Source: Psilocybe azurescens (taxonomy: Eukaryota; Basidiomycota; Agaricomycetes; Agaricales; Agrocybaceae). Taken from it: DNA of 64,000 nucleotides. Made by a program: the position numbers and the translations under genes. Each line of letters opens with the position of its first letter. Position 1 is the first letter of the stretch. Location of the stretch: the NCBI GenBank assembly GCA_023853785.1, contig JAJIRX010000668.1, positions 558,001-622,000 of the forward strand. Reading direction: 5' to 3'. This document shows positions 23,340-35,065 of the stretch, one piece after another. The notes beneath the pieces are model-generated. The model was not told where the DNA came from. It did no database searches and saw only the letters and a list, made by a program, of their open reading frames with translations.

Positions 23340-23830
23340 CCCCCAATTCTATTTCGCGACCTTATGGGTATCCATGTCCCTTTCGTAGATGGTTGCATCT
23401 ACGATGACGCGATGGTCCAGCGTGTAAAGTATGCATATGACAATGGTTTTCAAGTACCTTCACACACATGGGCACACCAGGATCTTACGAAGCTAACAAG
23501 CAATCAAAGTTTGTCGTCGAAATTTCTTGAATATCTACTCACCACAGCTAATCCATGACGTCATTCTATTCAGTTGACTTGAAATGTCACGCAATGAAAG
23601 TAAAGACCAGATTGTCCCTATCAATACATAATTCAGCTCAATCTGTGACCAGAGGCGATCCGAAAAATCACTGGAGCAACTCCTGCGTACACAAGACCCC
23701 GTAAATTCCAATTTCTGGGACGAAGTTATCTTAACTGATTTGGGACTGGACCAGCATATGGAAATGTCAATGATCTCGTCTATAGCGTTGCAGGCTCCCG
23801 AGGACAGACTTTAGTGACACGAGACTTTGA
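23340..23830 (+). pseudogene. Chitin/polysaccharide deacetylase (CE4) fragment
   Basis: The frame 23364-23558 contains RVKYAYDNGFQVPSHTWAHQ and DLTKLTS, matching the NodB-homology region where a His-x-x-x-His pair (here HTWAH) binds the metal. About 190 bases on, in another frame, comes YGNVNDLVYSVAGSRGQT then LVTRDFEY, the downstream part of the same domain. The RPPYG segment is incomplete, the N-terminal TFDDGP motif is not found, and a stop and frameshift separate the parts. Intact enzymes deacetylate chitin at the cell wall. The 3' end is cut by the duplicated segment starting near 23850. Confidence 0.7.
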
Positions 23831-24111
23831 GTATATGCTAGCCATTCAACTTATGCAAGCCCATAGTCAGCGCCATTCGGATTGGATGTTTATATGATCT
23901 AATTTTCCGAAAATACCAAATGACATGCACTCGAAAGAAGAAAAGATTGGTCTATCTTGCTTATGCGTTCCGAGTTTAAAATGCACAAGAGAGATAGGGC
24001 CAAAAGTAAATAAACACAACGAAACGAATCAAACAACTGAATACATACAAAAACATAGACTTCATATTCAAGATCATTAAATTTGGAAATCTTCAACGCG
24101 CGCGTGCCGCT

Positions 24112-25077
24112 TCACCTAAGCAAGGCACCAAGTTTAGAAATAGCCCTCTTCCACAACGATCGCGTGCGTCTACGACGATCTCGATTCTCCTCGACTGCAG
24201 TATCCACCTCATCTTCGTTTCTTACTTCTACACATGCTGTATTATCATCGGAGCGCGAAGGACGCGGCGACAACCTCGAAGCTGGACCTGGCACAAGCTT
24301 CCGATCGTGGTCTATGGGTTCGCTGGGAGGAGCTATCATATATGGGAATGGCCTAGAAAATCCCACAAGCAACGTGCTACGCGCCGTGTCTGATAGGATT
24401 TAGAACCCTTAGCCAAATGATAACCACGGAGACATACCAGCGGTGTTGTCGCCTCGTCCTTTTGAATCGAGGGATTCAGATGTTTGAGTGGTAGCGTGAG
24501 ACATGGAGGGTCTGGCACTCGCTGAATTACCGGTCCTTTCAGCGCGAACAGAGGGAGACGAAGGAGACGAAGAGGGAGTAGTGTCTGTGCTCAGATTTCT
24601 GTGGGCGTCAATATCGGAGAATGGGGACGGTTGGGACGGTTCTTTAGCCTTGACTTTAGATCGGATGAGTCAAGGAAAAGTCGTATTCCAGTAATCAGAC
24701 ATACCAACATGAGTTGTGTGCTCTTTGTACTTCTGTTCCTCCGCCTGATTGTGTACTGGGGCGACTGAGCCATGATTATTTGTAGCTCTGTGATCACATA
24801 CATCCTCTGCCTGTATACCAGATGCTGATAGGACGATCAACAAAGGTAACACTCAGCATAAAGACAGAATGAGGCTATTACTTGGCTGTTCTCTTTCGGA
24901 GTTCGTCGTATGCAGAGAGAAGCTTTGTACTTGTGAGTGTGGGATTGGGATTGAGGCGGGTGTTGTTCGGTGTGTGGTCTGAGGTGCATGGTGACCATAG
25001 AAGTGAGCATCGCCCGATATAAAATTATTGTACACAACTTGCGAAGATCTGGGAGGCATTCCAGAAACGCCCTCCAT
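24112..25077 (-). CDS. Unknown four-exon gene, copy 2 (269 aa)
   Basis: Exons 25077-24882, 24824-24705, 24653-24438 and 24389-24112, each ending at the same relative splice sites as the paralog at 20586-21526. The start was placed at 25077 (MEGVSGMPPRSSQVV) because it aligns with the paralog's start; an in-frame ATG at 25104 would add nine residues. The central Ser/Pro-rich exon is seven codons longer. The basic C-terminus RRRRTRSLWKRAISK is identical. No domain is recognised. The first 3' splice site of the third exon has shifted composition but remains usable (CTAAAG). Confidence 0.65.
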
Positions 25078-25299
25078 AGGCGGGGTTGTTAACAGGCGGG
25101 TCATAGACAGGCAGGATTATAGAGATTCTTTCATCGTTGTCAGGCAAAGTGACCAGTTATAACACATATAGCAGTCACAAACATTTGATGTCACGCAACA
25201 AAAAAGAGTTGAACCAAACCAATTGATGGCACTTGAGGGATGAAATGTCATCCAGGAAACCCCATGCTGTAATCCCTCCGAAAAAGTATGTATCCAAGA

Positions 25300-27015
25300 G
25301 GTTCACAGCGTTAGAGAGCTTACCCCCATGAGAGAAGTACACATCATAAGAGAGGTCCACAATCGAGAGAGTAGATCAAAGAAGACGATTGCGATGCCAG
25401 AGAACGAGAATGGTGCCATCTTGTGCGAGTTGAAAGAAAAGAACGAGCGATACTCTAAAACCAGTCTGAAAAGGCTTAGATTGACGGCGGATTGACAAAC
25501 GTATTCCTCAGTGTATCCAAGAGGTTCACAGCGTGAGAGAGCTTGTACCCACGAGGAAAGTCCACGGCATAACAAAGGTCCACATGTAAGACAGTCAACG
25601 ACAGAATACAGAAGACGATTGCGACGCCAGAGAATGAGAATGGTGCTATCATGTGCGAGTTGAAAGACAAGAACGAGGGCTTGCATTGACGGCGGATTGA
25701 CAAACGTACTCCTGAGTTGGAAATACTCGAAGTCAACACGATAGATACGAGCCAAAGGACTGTCTTCTGGACACGTCCCACAGCGCATTTGCGCCCAAAC
25801 CTTTGTGAAATTGGCTATTTGACTGCAAAAACAGCCGAAAAGAGGGCAGATAGATATCTGAAGATGTGTGGAATTGTGAAAGAAATAACAATGAGAGGTA
25901 GGTGAAAGACGAACCCAATTCCCACTATGTGGAACCTCAACATCCCCCGCCATCCAGCACCAGCCAGCCTCCGCCAGAAGATCCCTGACAATCCAATCCG
26001 AAAGCCGACGAATTGCACGACTCAAATATTGTCATTGGCGCTTCGAGTGGTTGAACAGAGCAAAAATTCGATTGTTGAGTCGCTGGGTATGTTGTAGAGT
26101 GGGCAATGGTCGATATGAAGGAACGAGACTATATTTCACGTAGGAAGCTAGAATCATAACTGAATGGGTCCTGGGTGCCTGGAAAAGAAACGAGGCATCG
26201 AAGTCGTGAAATATTCGTCAATCGTTCGACTGATGCCCACAACCTGGGGAGAAGAGAATCAAGGTAAGTGGGTATTATGAAAACCTAAAGATGGATGTGG
26301 TGTAGTCCTTTTTTACGACACCGTCCGAACCGTGTCAGGAAGTTCTTATGTAATCTTCGGAGCTTGATTATCGTCGCGTCTAGTAGACGCGACAATGCAG
26401 ATAATTCGAGCCTTTTGAAAGGTATAGCACATTTATTTGGCTCGAATAATAGATGGTTTAAATTTTGTGTCGAGAGGAGGAGTTTTGCGGCAGCTTTCAT
26501 TCCGGTGCAGACTGAGCAGAAAGTCGCTTACATAATCTTTTGACTTTGCCTTGAGCCGGACGCATAGGTGTCCAGCACTTCCACATCTGTTTGAAAGCTC
26601 TCAAAAATTTGCATAAATGTTGATTGAAACCTTATAAAAGTTTCTCTCTCCAAATTGTCTTTATAGATCTTTTCCTTGTCAAGAAAAGTGCGCGCGATCC
26701 TATTTTCAAAGTCCGAAGATTATATAACAACTTTCTGACACGGTTTGGAGGGCGTGGTAAAAACAGACTTCATATGTCGTGAGCCGTAGGGTACATCACA
26801 TATATCGAAGTCTGTCTAGGAGAGACTAGATGTGGTGCGCTTAGCAATGCGGAGTTCCAAAATAATAGCAACTTTCTCCGTCGTCCCCATCTCCCCATCT
26901 CCCATACCTGCCTTTCTTTGACTGTATTTATTTCGAACTTTCTAAGATCACACTCCATATCCGGTCGACCGGAAGTTTCAAGATAATGATGCGATGAATG
27001 ACGATTCTCGACCCC
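25300..27015 (-). repeat. Dispersed repeat R, copy 1 (interrupted)
   Basis: Minus-strand sequence at 25480-26300 and 26838-27000 matches plus-strand 58350-59190, block by block. The copy contains a 526-bp transposon (26303-26828) absent from the other copy. A long minus ORF (26025-25303) and internal duplication of the block at 25303-25480 versus 25480-25700 are visible, but the frames differ between copies and no protein family is recognised. It is best read as a decayed gene or element of unknown type. Confidence 0.7.
26303..26828. mobile_element. 0.53-kb TIR element, copy 1
   Basis: Starts TAGTCC and ends GAGACTA, flanked by the 9-bp direct repeat GATGTGGTG (26294-26302 and 26829-26837). 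About 59 bp near the left end pairs with an internal segment ending about 26770; the last 60 bases form a second hairpin (CAGACTTC to GAAGTCTG). It has no coding capacity. The paralogous repeat at 58.5 kb is empty at this point. Target size suggests a Mutator- or hAT-type transposase acting in trans. Confidence 0.85.
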
Positions 27016-27510
27016 GCTGCATCGTAACCTCCACTCCCACCTTGCATCTCACATTTTTGGTTACACATGATGCGTCGGAGATCACCGATTTACCTTATTT
27101 GGTAACCGCACGACTGAGCAATGGGACATTGCCTGTAGGCAAGTTGTGGTGCTTGTGCGAGGTGGCTGTGCCTAGCAGTGGCTATGCCAGCGGCTGTGTT
27201 GATCTCAGCCGTATTTAGTCAAATATTCTCACAGCTCCGCTTTTGTTGGATTTAAGTCATTTCCTATCCTTTCCTCATTCTTAATTGCTTGTCCCTTCCT
27301 CCTTTACATTCTCATTAGTGTCTATACACATATGTAAGCCCTACATCATGTAATACTTCTTAATATTATTCTTCATAAAATATTACTGGTAGATCTGACC
27401 TGATCCCAACCTGATCACTTATTGATCAATCTATCCTATATCATGGATAATGAGCCTGATGGTGTGCACATGGATAATTTAATTCTTTAAAATGTTCTAA
27501 TTTATTTATA
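27016..27510. other. Intergenic, no gene supported
   Basis: AT-rich sequence leading into the KDZ remnant. An ATG at about 27443 followed by a short frame could be its first exon, but its donor site is unclear. Confidence 0.35.
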
Positions 27511-27511
27511 G

Positions 27512-28990
27512 AGTTTAGTAATGCCTTTGGGGATATGGATTTTGCATCCCTGTACAGCACATTTAATGAAGATGAGACACAACTTTTCAACCAGTTTGTC
27601 GATGGAGGAGGGTAAGCTAGTTCTTTGCTATTATTTTACTAAATTAATTCTCCTTTTAATTTAGATCACTACCTCCATCTTCTCAGAGTAGTTCTTTTGG
27701 AGCTCTTGAGTCTGATAATAATTCAGAAGGCCCAATTCAGTTGACTGGGTATGTTGAGACTAAACATTTAAGATTAATTACTTATGACTAGCAAATATAT
27801 AGATCACAGACTGAACAGAGTACTGATAATTCCTTCCTTCCTTCCACATATCCTACAGCTGTTACAAGTGACCCACTGCATTCTGGTCTCTCCCATAATT
27901 CCCAAAGCTCTGCTCCATTGACACTAACTGCTTTGTTGAATGCTGATGATACTCTTGATTTTACCAATGTCAGCTCTGATACTTCCAATCTTGGCAACAA
28001 TTTTTCAATTTCTGGTTCTTCTTCTATGAATGACCTTCATATAAATCAATTTATATCCCCTGGTGCAGACCTTCTTACTGCAGATAGTCTTGGGAGTTCT
28101 ATACTTACACAGTCTCCACTTGCATCTGAGATGCAGAACTCTACTATAAGCTCTGGGTTTCAGAATTTTGTCAGTGAGCCTGGTATATCACAAAGTTTAA
28201 AGGGTCTTGGTCAGCCCTGTAAAGCTAATCCTATGGGCCCAGAATTAACAAATGAACAACTAAAAGCTTGTATGCCTCCTTTACGAGACCCCAATGCTGA
28301 AAGGGGTCCACTATGACTATCTATGGCTGAGTGGCTGAGTAGTGCAAAATCAAAACCTTGCCACAGACAGTGTCAGGTGTTGCAACTGCTCAACCAAGAT
28401 CTTCGCAAGCAGATTTGCCTGCAGCATATACTGCTCCTCAGCCTCAACTTCTAATCCAATACAGCTACCAATTTGCACAATAATCCAGATGCTGAAAATG
28501 GTGCTGCAATTAATTTAGAAGTTGAAAATGATGCTAAAAATGATGGTATAGGGCTTGAGGACTTTCATGAAGGACCAACAGAGTTTAATGACCATGATTC
28601 TGGTCTTGCTGATTTAGAAGATGAACGGCCTGGCACAGATGGAAACCCAGCTCCCAAAAGACAGCCAGCTCCAATGCCTGTGTGGTTTAAAAAGCTCTTG
28701 ATGCAAAGCTAATACTCATTCAGCACTGTGATTCCAATGGAAAGCTCACATTTTACACTCAATATGAAAACTTTTGGGTGCCACAAAAAGCCAAGTGGTT
28801 CCAAATGCACAATGCACAAGTACTTGGTCCAGAGATACTATATGATTTTGAGCTTTTTATTGGGATCCACAGCTTTTAGTAATGATTTTATGTCCATTAT
28901 GCAAAAGGCAACTCTAACCAGGCATGGTATACAAAAGCGGCCTTGCAGATGTGTTGGACTTGAGCAGTACTTCTCACTCCCCACATATTC
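27512..28990 (+). pseudogene. KDZ transposase N-terminal part (CxC3-like), broken
   Basis: After an acceptor at 27511 the frame reads FSNAFGDMDFASLYSTF, with GT-AG introns at 27615-27664 and 27749-27804 that keep the frame into a long Ser/Asn/Asp-rich exon ending at a stop at 28316. Beyond it, in shifting frames, come MPVWFKKLL, YENFWVPQKAKWFQ, ILYDFELFIG, then CPLCKRQL and TRHGIQKRPCRCVGLEQYF. This order is typical of the cysteine-cluster (CxC) region preceding KDZ transposases in Agaricomycetes. At least three stops or frameshifts follow 28316. The catalytic region does not follow on this strand. Confidence 0.7.
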
Positions 28991-28993
28991 CTA

Positions 28994-29440
28994 GGACTGG
29001 AGGGATTGAGAAAGGGAGTGAAGAGAATAGAGGGAATAGAGGGAATAGAGAGAGAATAGAGGGGATTGAAGAGGGAATAAAGGAATTGGAGAGGGAATGG
29101 AGGGGAATGGAGGGGGAATGAAGGGGAATAGAGTTATTTATAGCCAATACAGTAATAAAGTGGAATTCCCACAGCTTGAAGCTGAGTAAAAACAATTTCC
29201 ACACCTTTAGGCTAAATAAAAAAATAGATTTACACAGTTATCACTACTATCATACATCTACTATACACTGCTTATATAATCCTTATATCATACACCTACT
29301 GTACACTGCTTATATAATCTACCCTGTATCATACACCTACTATACACTGCTTATATAATCTACCTTGTATCATACACCTACTGTACATTGCTTATATAAT
29401 CTACTATGTGAATTAACTTGTTTTTTTACACACTTGTATT
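28994..29440. repeat. Purine-rich tract and 41-bp minisatellite
   Basis: 28994-29130 is almost pure A/G with repeated GGGAATAGA-like steps. 29248-29410 has four copies of a 41-bp unit containing CACCTACTATACACTGCTTA. Neither has coding value. They separate the two oppositely oriented KDZ remnants. Confidence 0.85.
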
Positions 29441-29444
29441 CAAT

Positions 29445-30050
29445 TTAATCTGAGTCAGAATCACTGGTCTCTGCTTCAATAGAATCACTAGTCTCTTCAT
29501 CCAATCCTAATTCTTCATTTTCATCATCACTATCTGAAGACTCTGCCTTTCTTTTCTTTTTTGCAATGACATATTTTGTGTGGTAAAATAGTATTGTGTG
29601 TAGAAACCAGTTGAAACTGCCAGGTGTCATACATTTAAATATAGATTCAAAACCACCCAGCCATGCATTTAATTGTTCACACACTTGTGTATTAAAGGCT
29701 TTCTGGGCATATGCATTGCCATTATTATCATATGCAATAATTACAAGATTTGGAGCTGAACCATCACCTAGAGAAGGATTGCAGTACTTTCAACAAAGAT
29801 AATCATTGGCTTGGTGATTAATATAATGGTAAGTGTCCACAATAAATCTTGATGTTTTTTCTACATAACATCCCAACTTCTATTGGTAACAGCTGTTTGC
29901 AACACTTGACATCCTTTGTCAATACATATGTAATCAGGACAAGATTCTTTTGTCTTATAAACAGACTGCAAAAACTTTAATATATTAGTTGTGGATTCAG
30001 ACCTATTAAATTTTGTCCATGCATCTATATTATTTAAGGAACTAAATACA
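29445..30050 (-). pseudogene. KDZ transposase C-terminal part, broken
   Basis: Minus-strand translation gives CPDYICIDKGCQVLQTAV and TNRSWDVM, then after a frameshift SRFIVDTYHYINHQANDYLC, SAPNLVIIAYDNNGNAY, and QLNAWLGGFESIFKCMTPG followed by FNWFLHTILFYHT. This series is the C-terminal end of KDZ-type transposases, finishing in an acidic Ser/Asp/Glu tail at 29445. An in-frame TAG and a 1-nt shift break it. Its orientation is opposite to the N-terminal remnant at 27.5-29.0 kb, so the two are not one gene unless an inversion occurred. Confidence 0.75.
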
Positions 30051-30900
30051 TGATAATAATAGCAATAATAATAATAAATACCACGATTGGGACCTATGGT
30101 GGAAGAGCTGATAGAGTCCAGGTGGACTCCAATTGGAGTGCCAACTTTAACTTTGAATAGAACAGAATCCAGTTGGATTCCAACTAGAATATTTCAATCT
30201 TTCAATCTTAGTGTAAATTCATGAGTGCAATATAATGTTAGTTTTTGTGATTAAACACTTTGTTTCTAATGTTCTACACTTGATATTTGGACTTGTACAA
30301 ATGGACACTTAGTTAGAATTCGCTCTTTTCGGTGTTTTTGCACACTGTTCTGTTAATAAATTTTTGTAGAGTAAAGTTATTCAAATTCTAATCACTGATC
30401 CGGAATCCCCTCGTTGAGACGGTTCCGGTGATATATAATTTGTCACGTAATTATAGGTTTGGTGTTTTGACGCAATATTGTGGACACCTATAGTCACGCC
30501 TCGCCATTTTTAGACACTTAGCCATGTAAAAGACCAGTATTCCTACTATATCTGAGGAAACAAAGACACTAGAACAAGATTTGGAGTCTACAGAAGCAAT
30601 TTACTATTTTCACTCATACTTGTCATTGTTGCGCATTTGAGATTTGACTCTATTGTTACTCATCAGTATAGCTACTGATTTGTGCATTATTGTCTATTTC
30701 TAACATATAATATATTAATAACTATATACTACATTATTATCTACATGCAAAGTCCATTGTAACAAAATAAAATAAAAATAAAAACATAACAGAGTAAAAG
30801 ATGGGCAGAAGGGTATATACTTGGGTTAAATGAACAAACAAACACACAAATGTAAAAGAAATTGAGAGAACAAAAAGAAAAAAAGAGAAAAAAAAAAAAA
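30051..30900. other. AT-rich spacer
   Basis: No ORF or RNA gene supported. 30095-30190 has short self-complementary GGTGGACTCC and TTGGATTCCAACT motifs that recur at 47740-47840. The A-rich stretch 30700-30900 matches 47960-48220. Confidence 0.5.
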
Positions 30901-30904
30901 GAAA

Positions 30905-31690
30905 AAGGGTGGTGGATGGGTGGTCGTATCAGTCATACATGCCGTCGTCGTGGGCGTGGTACACATCCACCGTGATGCATCGTTGTCCTTGCGGCCGTTG
31001 TGTTTGTTGTGGCCGTCATGCGTGGCTGTCGTGACTCGGTGTCATACATGTCATCGTTGTCGCCGTCTTTGGCGGCCGTCGTGTCCATCGCACACATCGT
31101 GGGTGCTGTATGTTGGTGTTGTACTCGATGTTGTGTGTGTCGTCGTTGTGGCCGCCGTGTGTGCCATACATGTTGCGGTATGCGTCCTGCGTGTTGTTGT
31201 TGTTGTCCCTACATGCCATGTCCACTTTCGTATGTACCGTTGTCGTACTGTACACGTTGCATGTGTTGCGGTACGTGTGGTACGTACACGTATGCCATCG
31301 CTCTATATGAGAAAGAGGGGGAGGGCTAGTGGCGATGGTGGGTGGGGTTCGCAACTTACCTGGTGTCGCGGCCGCATTCATGTCGCCTCGTTTCCTGCTC
31401 ACATCCCCTCCCCTTGTTCCACCCTCGTTCCCTCTTGGTCCAGTGTCGTTGTCGTTGTATACGGAGCCATCGTCATTGTCGTCGTACTGTGTACGCGTGT
31501 CCGGAGTTGTTGTCATTGTACACAGACCCGTTGTCGGTCGGTGGTGCCGCTGATGCATGTCAGGTCAGGTTGGCGAGTGCCTGGCTCCGACCGACAATGG
31601 CGAGGTGGTAAGGGCACGCACGACGGTGGCAGCAGGGTGATGGTGGTTGGAGGAAGAGGTGGGGTGGTTGGAGTAACCAACGGACCGACG
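30905..31690. repeat. Degenerate TGTCGT/GTCGTTGTGG-rich low-complexity tract
   Basis: The plus strand is dominated by G, T and C in triplet-like steps (GTC, GTT, GTG, CGT). Overlapping long ORFs on both strands are by-products of low complexity, rich in Val/Cys/Arg or Thr/Asp/Asn. A shorter relative with the same A-rich left flank is at 48230-48488, so this is one family of dispersed repeat. Confidence 0.75.
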
Positions 31691-31699
31691 TGACAACCA

Positions 31700-32200
31700 A
31701 AAGTCATGCACATGACATTGTTCACTGTTGCCGAGAATTGCCGAGAAATAATATCCAATTTCAAGTCTGTTTATGGAGGACATCTCTAAGTTAGAAAGTC
31801 CGGCATCAAAATCCGGCGATCACATCTGGCAGAACGGCGGCTATGTCATTGCCGGTGACCTCGCCGCCCTACCTTCATCAAGTTATCGGTCTACTGCTAA
31901 GCTCCCACAATGTTATAACTAGGTAGAGAACACCTTAAAAATTGCAGCTATGTAAAAATGTGGAGTTGCTGAGCCCATGAGGCGATGGTATAATCTTATT
32001 GAGAAAAAAGGTGGATTAGGTAACAGTTGGTACTATCCAAAACGTGAACAGAAGCTCTTGCAGCATGTTGCTACCATGGACACCACCATACTACCCCAGC
32101 AAAGCACTGTGCTTTTGTTAGCAGCCCATGAGCACCTTTTGTGTGTTACATTAATGCAACTTGTATGTGCCTTTAGCCTTATTTTGTGCCTTAAGCGAGA
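31700..32200. other. Spacer upstream of the second KDZ remnant
   Basis: A plus frame from 31977 (MRRWYNLIEKKGGLG) has no family match visible and changes frame before the recognisable CxC5-like sequence. No separate gene is supported. Confidence 0.4.
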
Positions 32201-32204
32201 TATT

Positions 32205-34368
32205 GAACTCCCCAACCTCTCTCTGAACAAACTGGCTATGCACCAACCGTTTTGCCACCTGCGATATCTGAATTCTTGTCTGAAGCAATCTCTCTTCCAC
32301 TGGAGTTTATGCATGAGTTTTGGACCATTATCAAGCATGACATTTGGAACACACCAATCAAAGATGAACCGACAAGGGAGGATGAAGAATGCTTCAGGCA
32401 ATATGGGTGGCAGAGGGATTTGAGTGAGTAACACATTGAGGCATATCATAGCAAGCTGATATTCTGATAATCGATGACAGCCTCATTGACCTTGTATCCA
32501 CCGCGAAGGGCATTGCACCAACCCTGATTGCCAATGTGTGAATGCTCTTAAGAAAGCAGAGTTTTGGCAGGTGGTAGTCTACACAGTGGATCGAGGTGCA
32601 TGTTGTGCATGGTCTGTCCATCTATTTTGCCCAGGTGAGGGTTATAGACATCTTTATTGTTATTCAATGATTCAAATCTGAATAGACTGTCGATCAAATT
32701 ATCATCACAACTATGTTGTTTGGGATGGGATGCGCTTCTACTATGGGGACCTACCAAAGTACCTGCAAGTGGGGCGAACACCAGTTTGTACAGGATACAT
32801 TGGTTGAGCTGTGGATAAGCAATTTAGTTCTCAGCTGGTATGTTATATTCAATAAGATATTGGAGAATCACAAACTAATACTGCAAAATTAAAGGATGTC
32901 TGCTACAAATAATGCTGTTGCTTATGATTGTGCTCTTTCACTTCGTCAAAAATTGGATGCTGAGCTAGGAGGATGGCGATATGGGATGAAATTGACTACG
33001 GAACATGTCTGGGATTCTTTCGTTCTCAGGACACTCCTCAAACAGCACCACCAGCAAGATAAGGCTGCTACTGTGCCTCATTATGGTTTGCAAAAGGACT
33101 GTTTCACAGCACAGATGAAAGAAAGGAATGATCAAATCATTAATGAGGGACAAGATGAGATTCCTCACTACTGTGATAAATGTCTTCGAGTGTACACAGA
33201 CGAAGCAGGACACCTTCGTAAGCTCCTTTTCTTGTTCAACTGCAGACCCTGAGTTTTAACAAGTTTCAAGGGAAATGTGGTGTTGCTGTCACAGATGGCG
33301 ATGCTCTTGGTCATCCTTGTTGTGGTGTCTTTCGTTGTACAAATGATCTGCAAAGTAATCATCATCGCTTTTGCAAGGAACACTTCGACCACCATGATAT
33401 ATGTGCAGTTACTGAACACAATGAACCTGTTGAAGTGCAGACCATTGGACCACCGTCAAAGGCATGCAGCAAGCCAGAGCACCAGGCAATGGAAAGACTT
33501 AATATCGAGAAGGGAAAGGCTGCATTTTCCCTCACAGAGCGTCTCCAAAAACAGGGTTTCTTGCATCCAAATAATGCTGTGACACAGGAGGTACCTATTC
33601 AAGGAGAGGAAGATGACCTGGAAGAAGATAACACCTGGTTTGAAACCAATGAAGGGAGGGTCAGGATTTTTACCGAGCCAGATCCTGGAACTGTGGCTGG
33701 TGGCATTGCTGATGATGTGGATCCTTGTCCTGCTGTAAAGTCTGATCTTGGAAACCGAAGATTCAAGGCACAATTTGGCCGACAACAAACCCATAATGAA
33801 CAATTATTGGTCTGGCCTTGTGGAGTTATACTTGCACGAGCAACATTTTTTGGTGCTGAGGCAGTCTCAAATGTCTTAGTATGTGATTCTTTTCTCCCTT
33901 TGTCTTTTCTCATGAGCTGATAATAAAAAGTTGTTTGTAAAGCATGCCTTTTCTGTCCCAAATGCTCACAAGCCTGAACACCTCATTTACGACTCGAACT
34001 GCCAGGCAAAGCAACAAGTCATTGCACGTGGAGACTCTTGGTTTGAGGGTGTAGGGATGTGTGTTGACGTCTGGCATTTTACCAACAAGCACAAGAACAG
34101 CAATACATTCTGTCGAGAGAATTGTGACCCTAAGGACTACCCCAAGCTGATGGGTCCGGATGGTAAATCATGGTTCTTTAACACATCAGTGGCTGAGCAA
34201 ACAAATAGTTGGTTTGGAGGATACCGTGCAATCTGTCGAGAGATGACTGCAACAAAATTCAATTTTTTCCTAGATGAGATGATTCGACTACTAAACGAGA
34301 TCACAGTAGCAAGGTTGGAGGCACAAGGCTACCGTCCTCGCCATGCTCCTCCTGATAATTCACTTTAA
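32205..34368 (+). pseudogene. KDZ transposase with CxC5/CxC6-like clusters, nearly complete
   Basis: In order: VLPPAISEFLSEAISLPLEF and HEFWTIIKHDIWNTP (about 32250-32340); TNPDCQCVNALKKAEFWQ and YTVDRGACCAWSVHLFC; NYHHNYVVWDGMRFYYGDL and VGEHQFVQDTLVELW; an exon from 32896 with PHYCDKCLRVYTDEAGHL; an exon from 33249 with TDGDALGHPCCGVFRC, HHRFCKEHF and KACSKPEHQAME (CxC6-like); then WPCGVILARATFFGAEA, an intron near 33878-33930, and VDVWHFTNKHKNSNTFC to NSWFGGYRAICREM, ending at 34368. Frames do not join cleanly near 32440-32520 and at the 33226-33248 intron (1 nt off), so it is probably dead, though recent. Confidence 0.75.
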
Positions 34369-35065
34369 TAATATACAAATCTACATAATACAAATCCATC
34401 TTCATCATACTCCTAATAATATGCTGGGCTTCTAGTACTCTAGACCATACAAATCTAATACAAGGACAACAGATAATACAGTCGAAAACATCAAAACCTT
34501 GATAAGGCTACAAACAATATGATACCATAGCGATATTGAATCTACAATGTCTATTTTTTTCTGAGATGGCAGCCTTCAAGGGTACGCTGGCTTGAGAGGT
34601 ATGTCCAGAGGCCATCAGGAGTTCTACCCCCATTGATAACCTTGTTATGGAGGGATTGGCTGGTGAGCTTCCACCGTTTTCTTGGCGTTATTATACGTTG
34701 AGCCTGGGATATTGCACCCATACACCTGTAAAAGGCGCTCCAGGAGTGGGGCATCGCCAGCATCAGCTCCACTAGCACAAGCAAGGGCATCTATGTGCCT
34801 AAACCCTTTAAGGATGTCAACTGCATAGCGACCCTTTGGCCAGATAGGAAGGGCTGGCAAAGGTGAGTCCAATGATGATGTGGGAGTTGAAAGAGGTGAG
34901 AAGAGCAGAAACAGCGAGGACGGTGAAGACCACAAAGACGATTGTGGAGAGTCAGTGATTTCAATGACTTTGTGAGACCCTGATGGTTGCGAGGGTGTGA
35001 TAGGTATAGTGATGGAGAGCTGTGGTCGTTTTTGAGGGGGACTGATAGATTCTATTTTGACACGG

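Noticed and set aside
25303..26025. 240-aa minus ORF as a host gene
   Set aside because: The homologous repeat at 58.8 kb does not preserve this frame, and the ORF contains an internal duplication; no domain recognised.
30920..31783. Several long overlapping ORFs rich in Val/Cys or Thr/Asp
   Set aside because: They come from GTC/GTT low-complexity sequence on both strands and have no paralog with a conserved frame at 48.2 kb.
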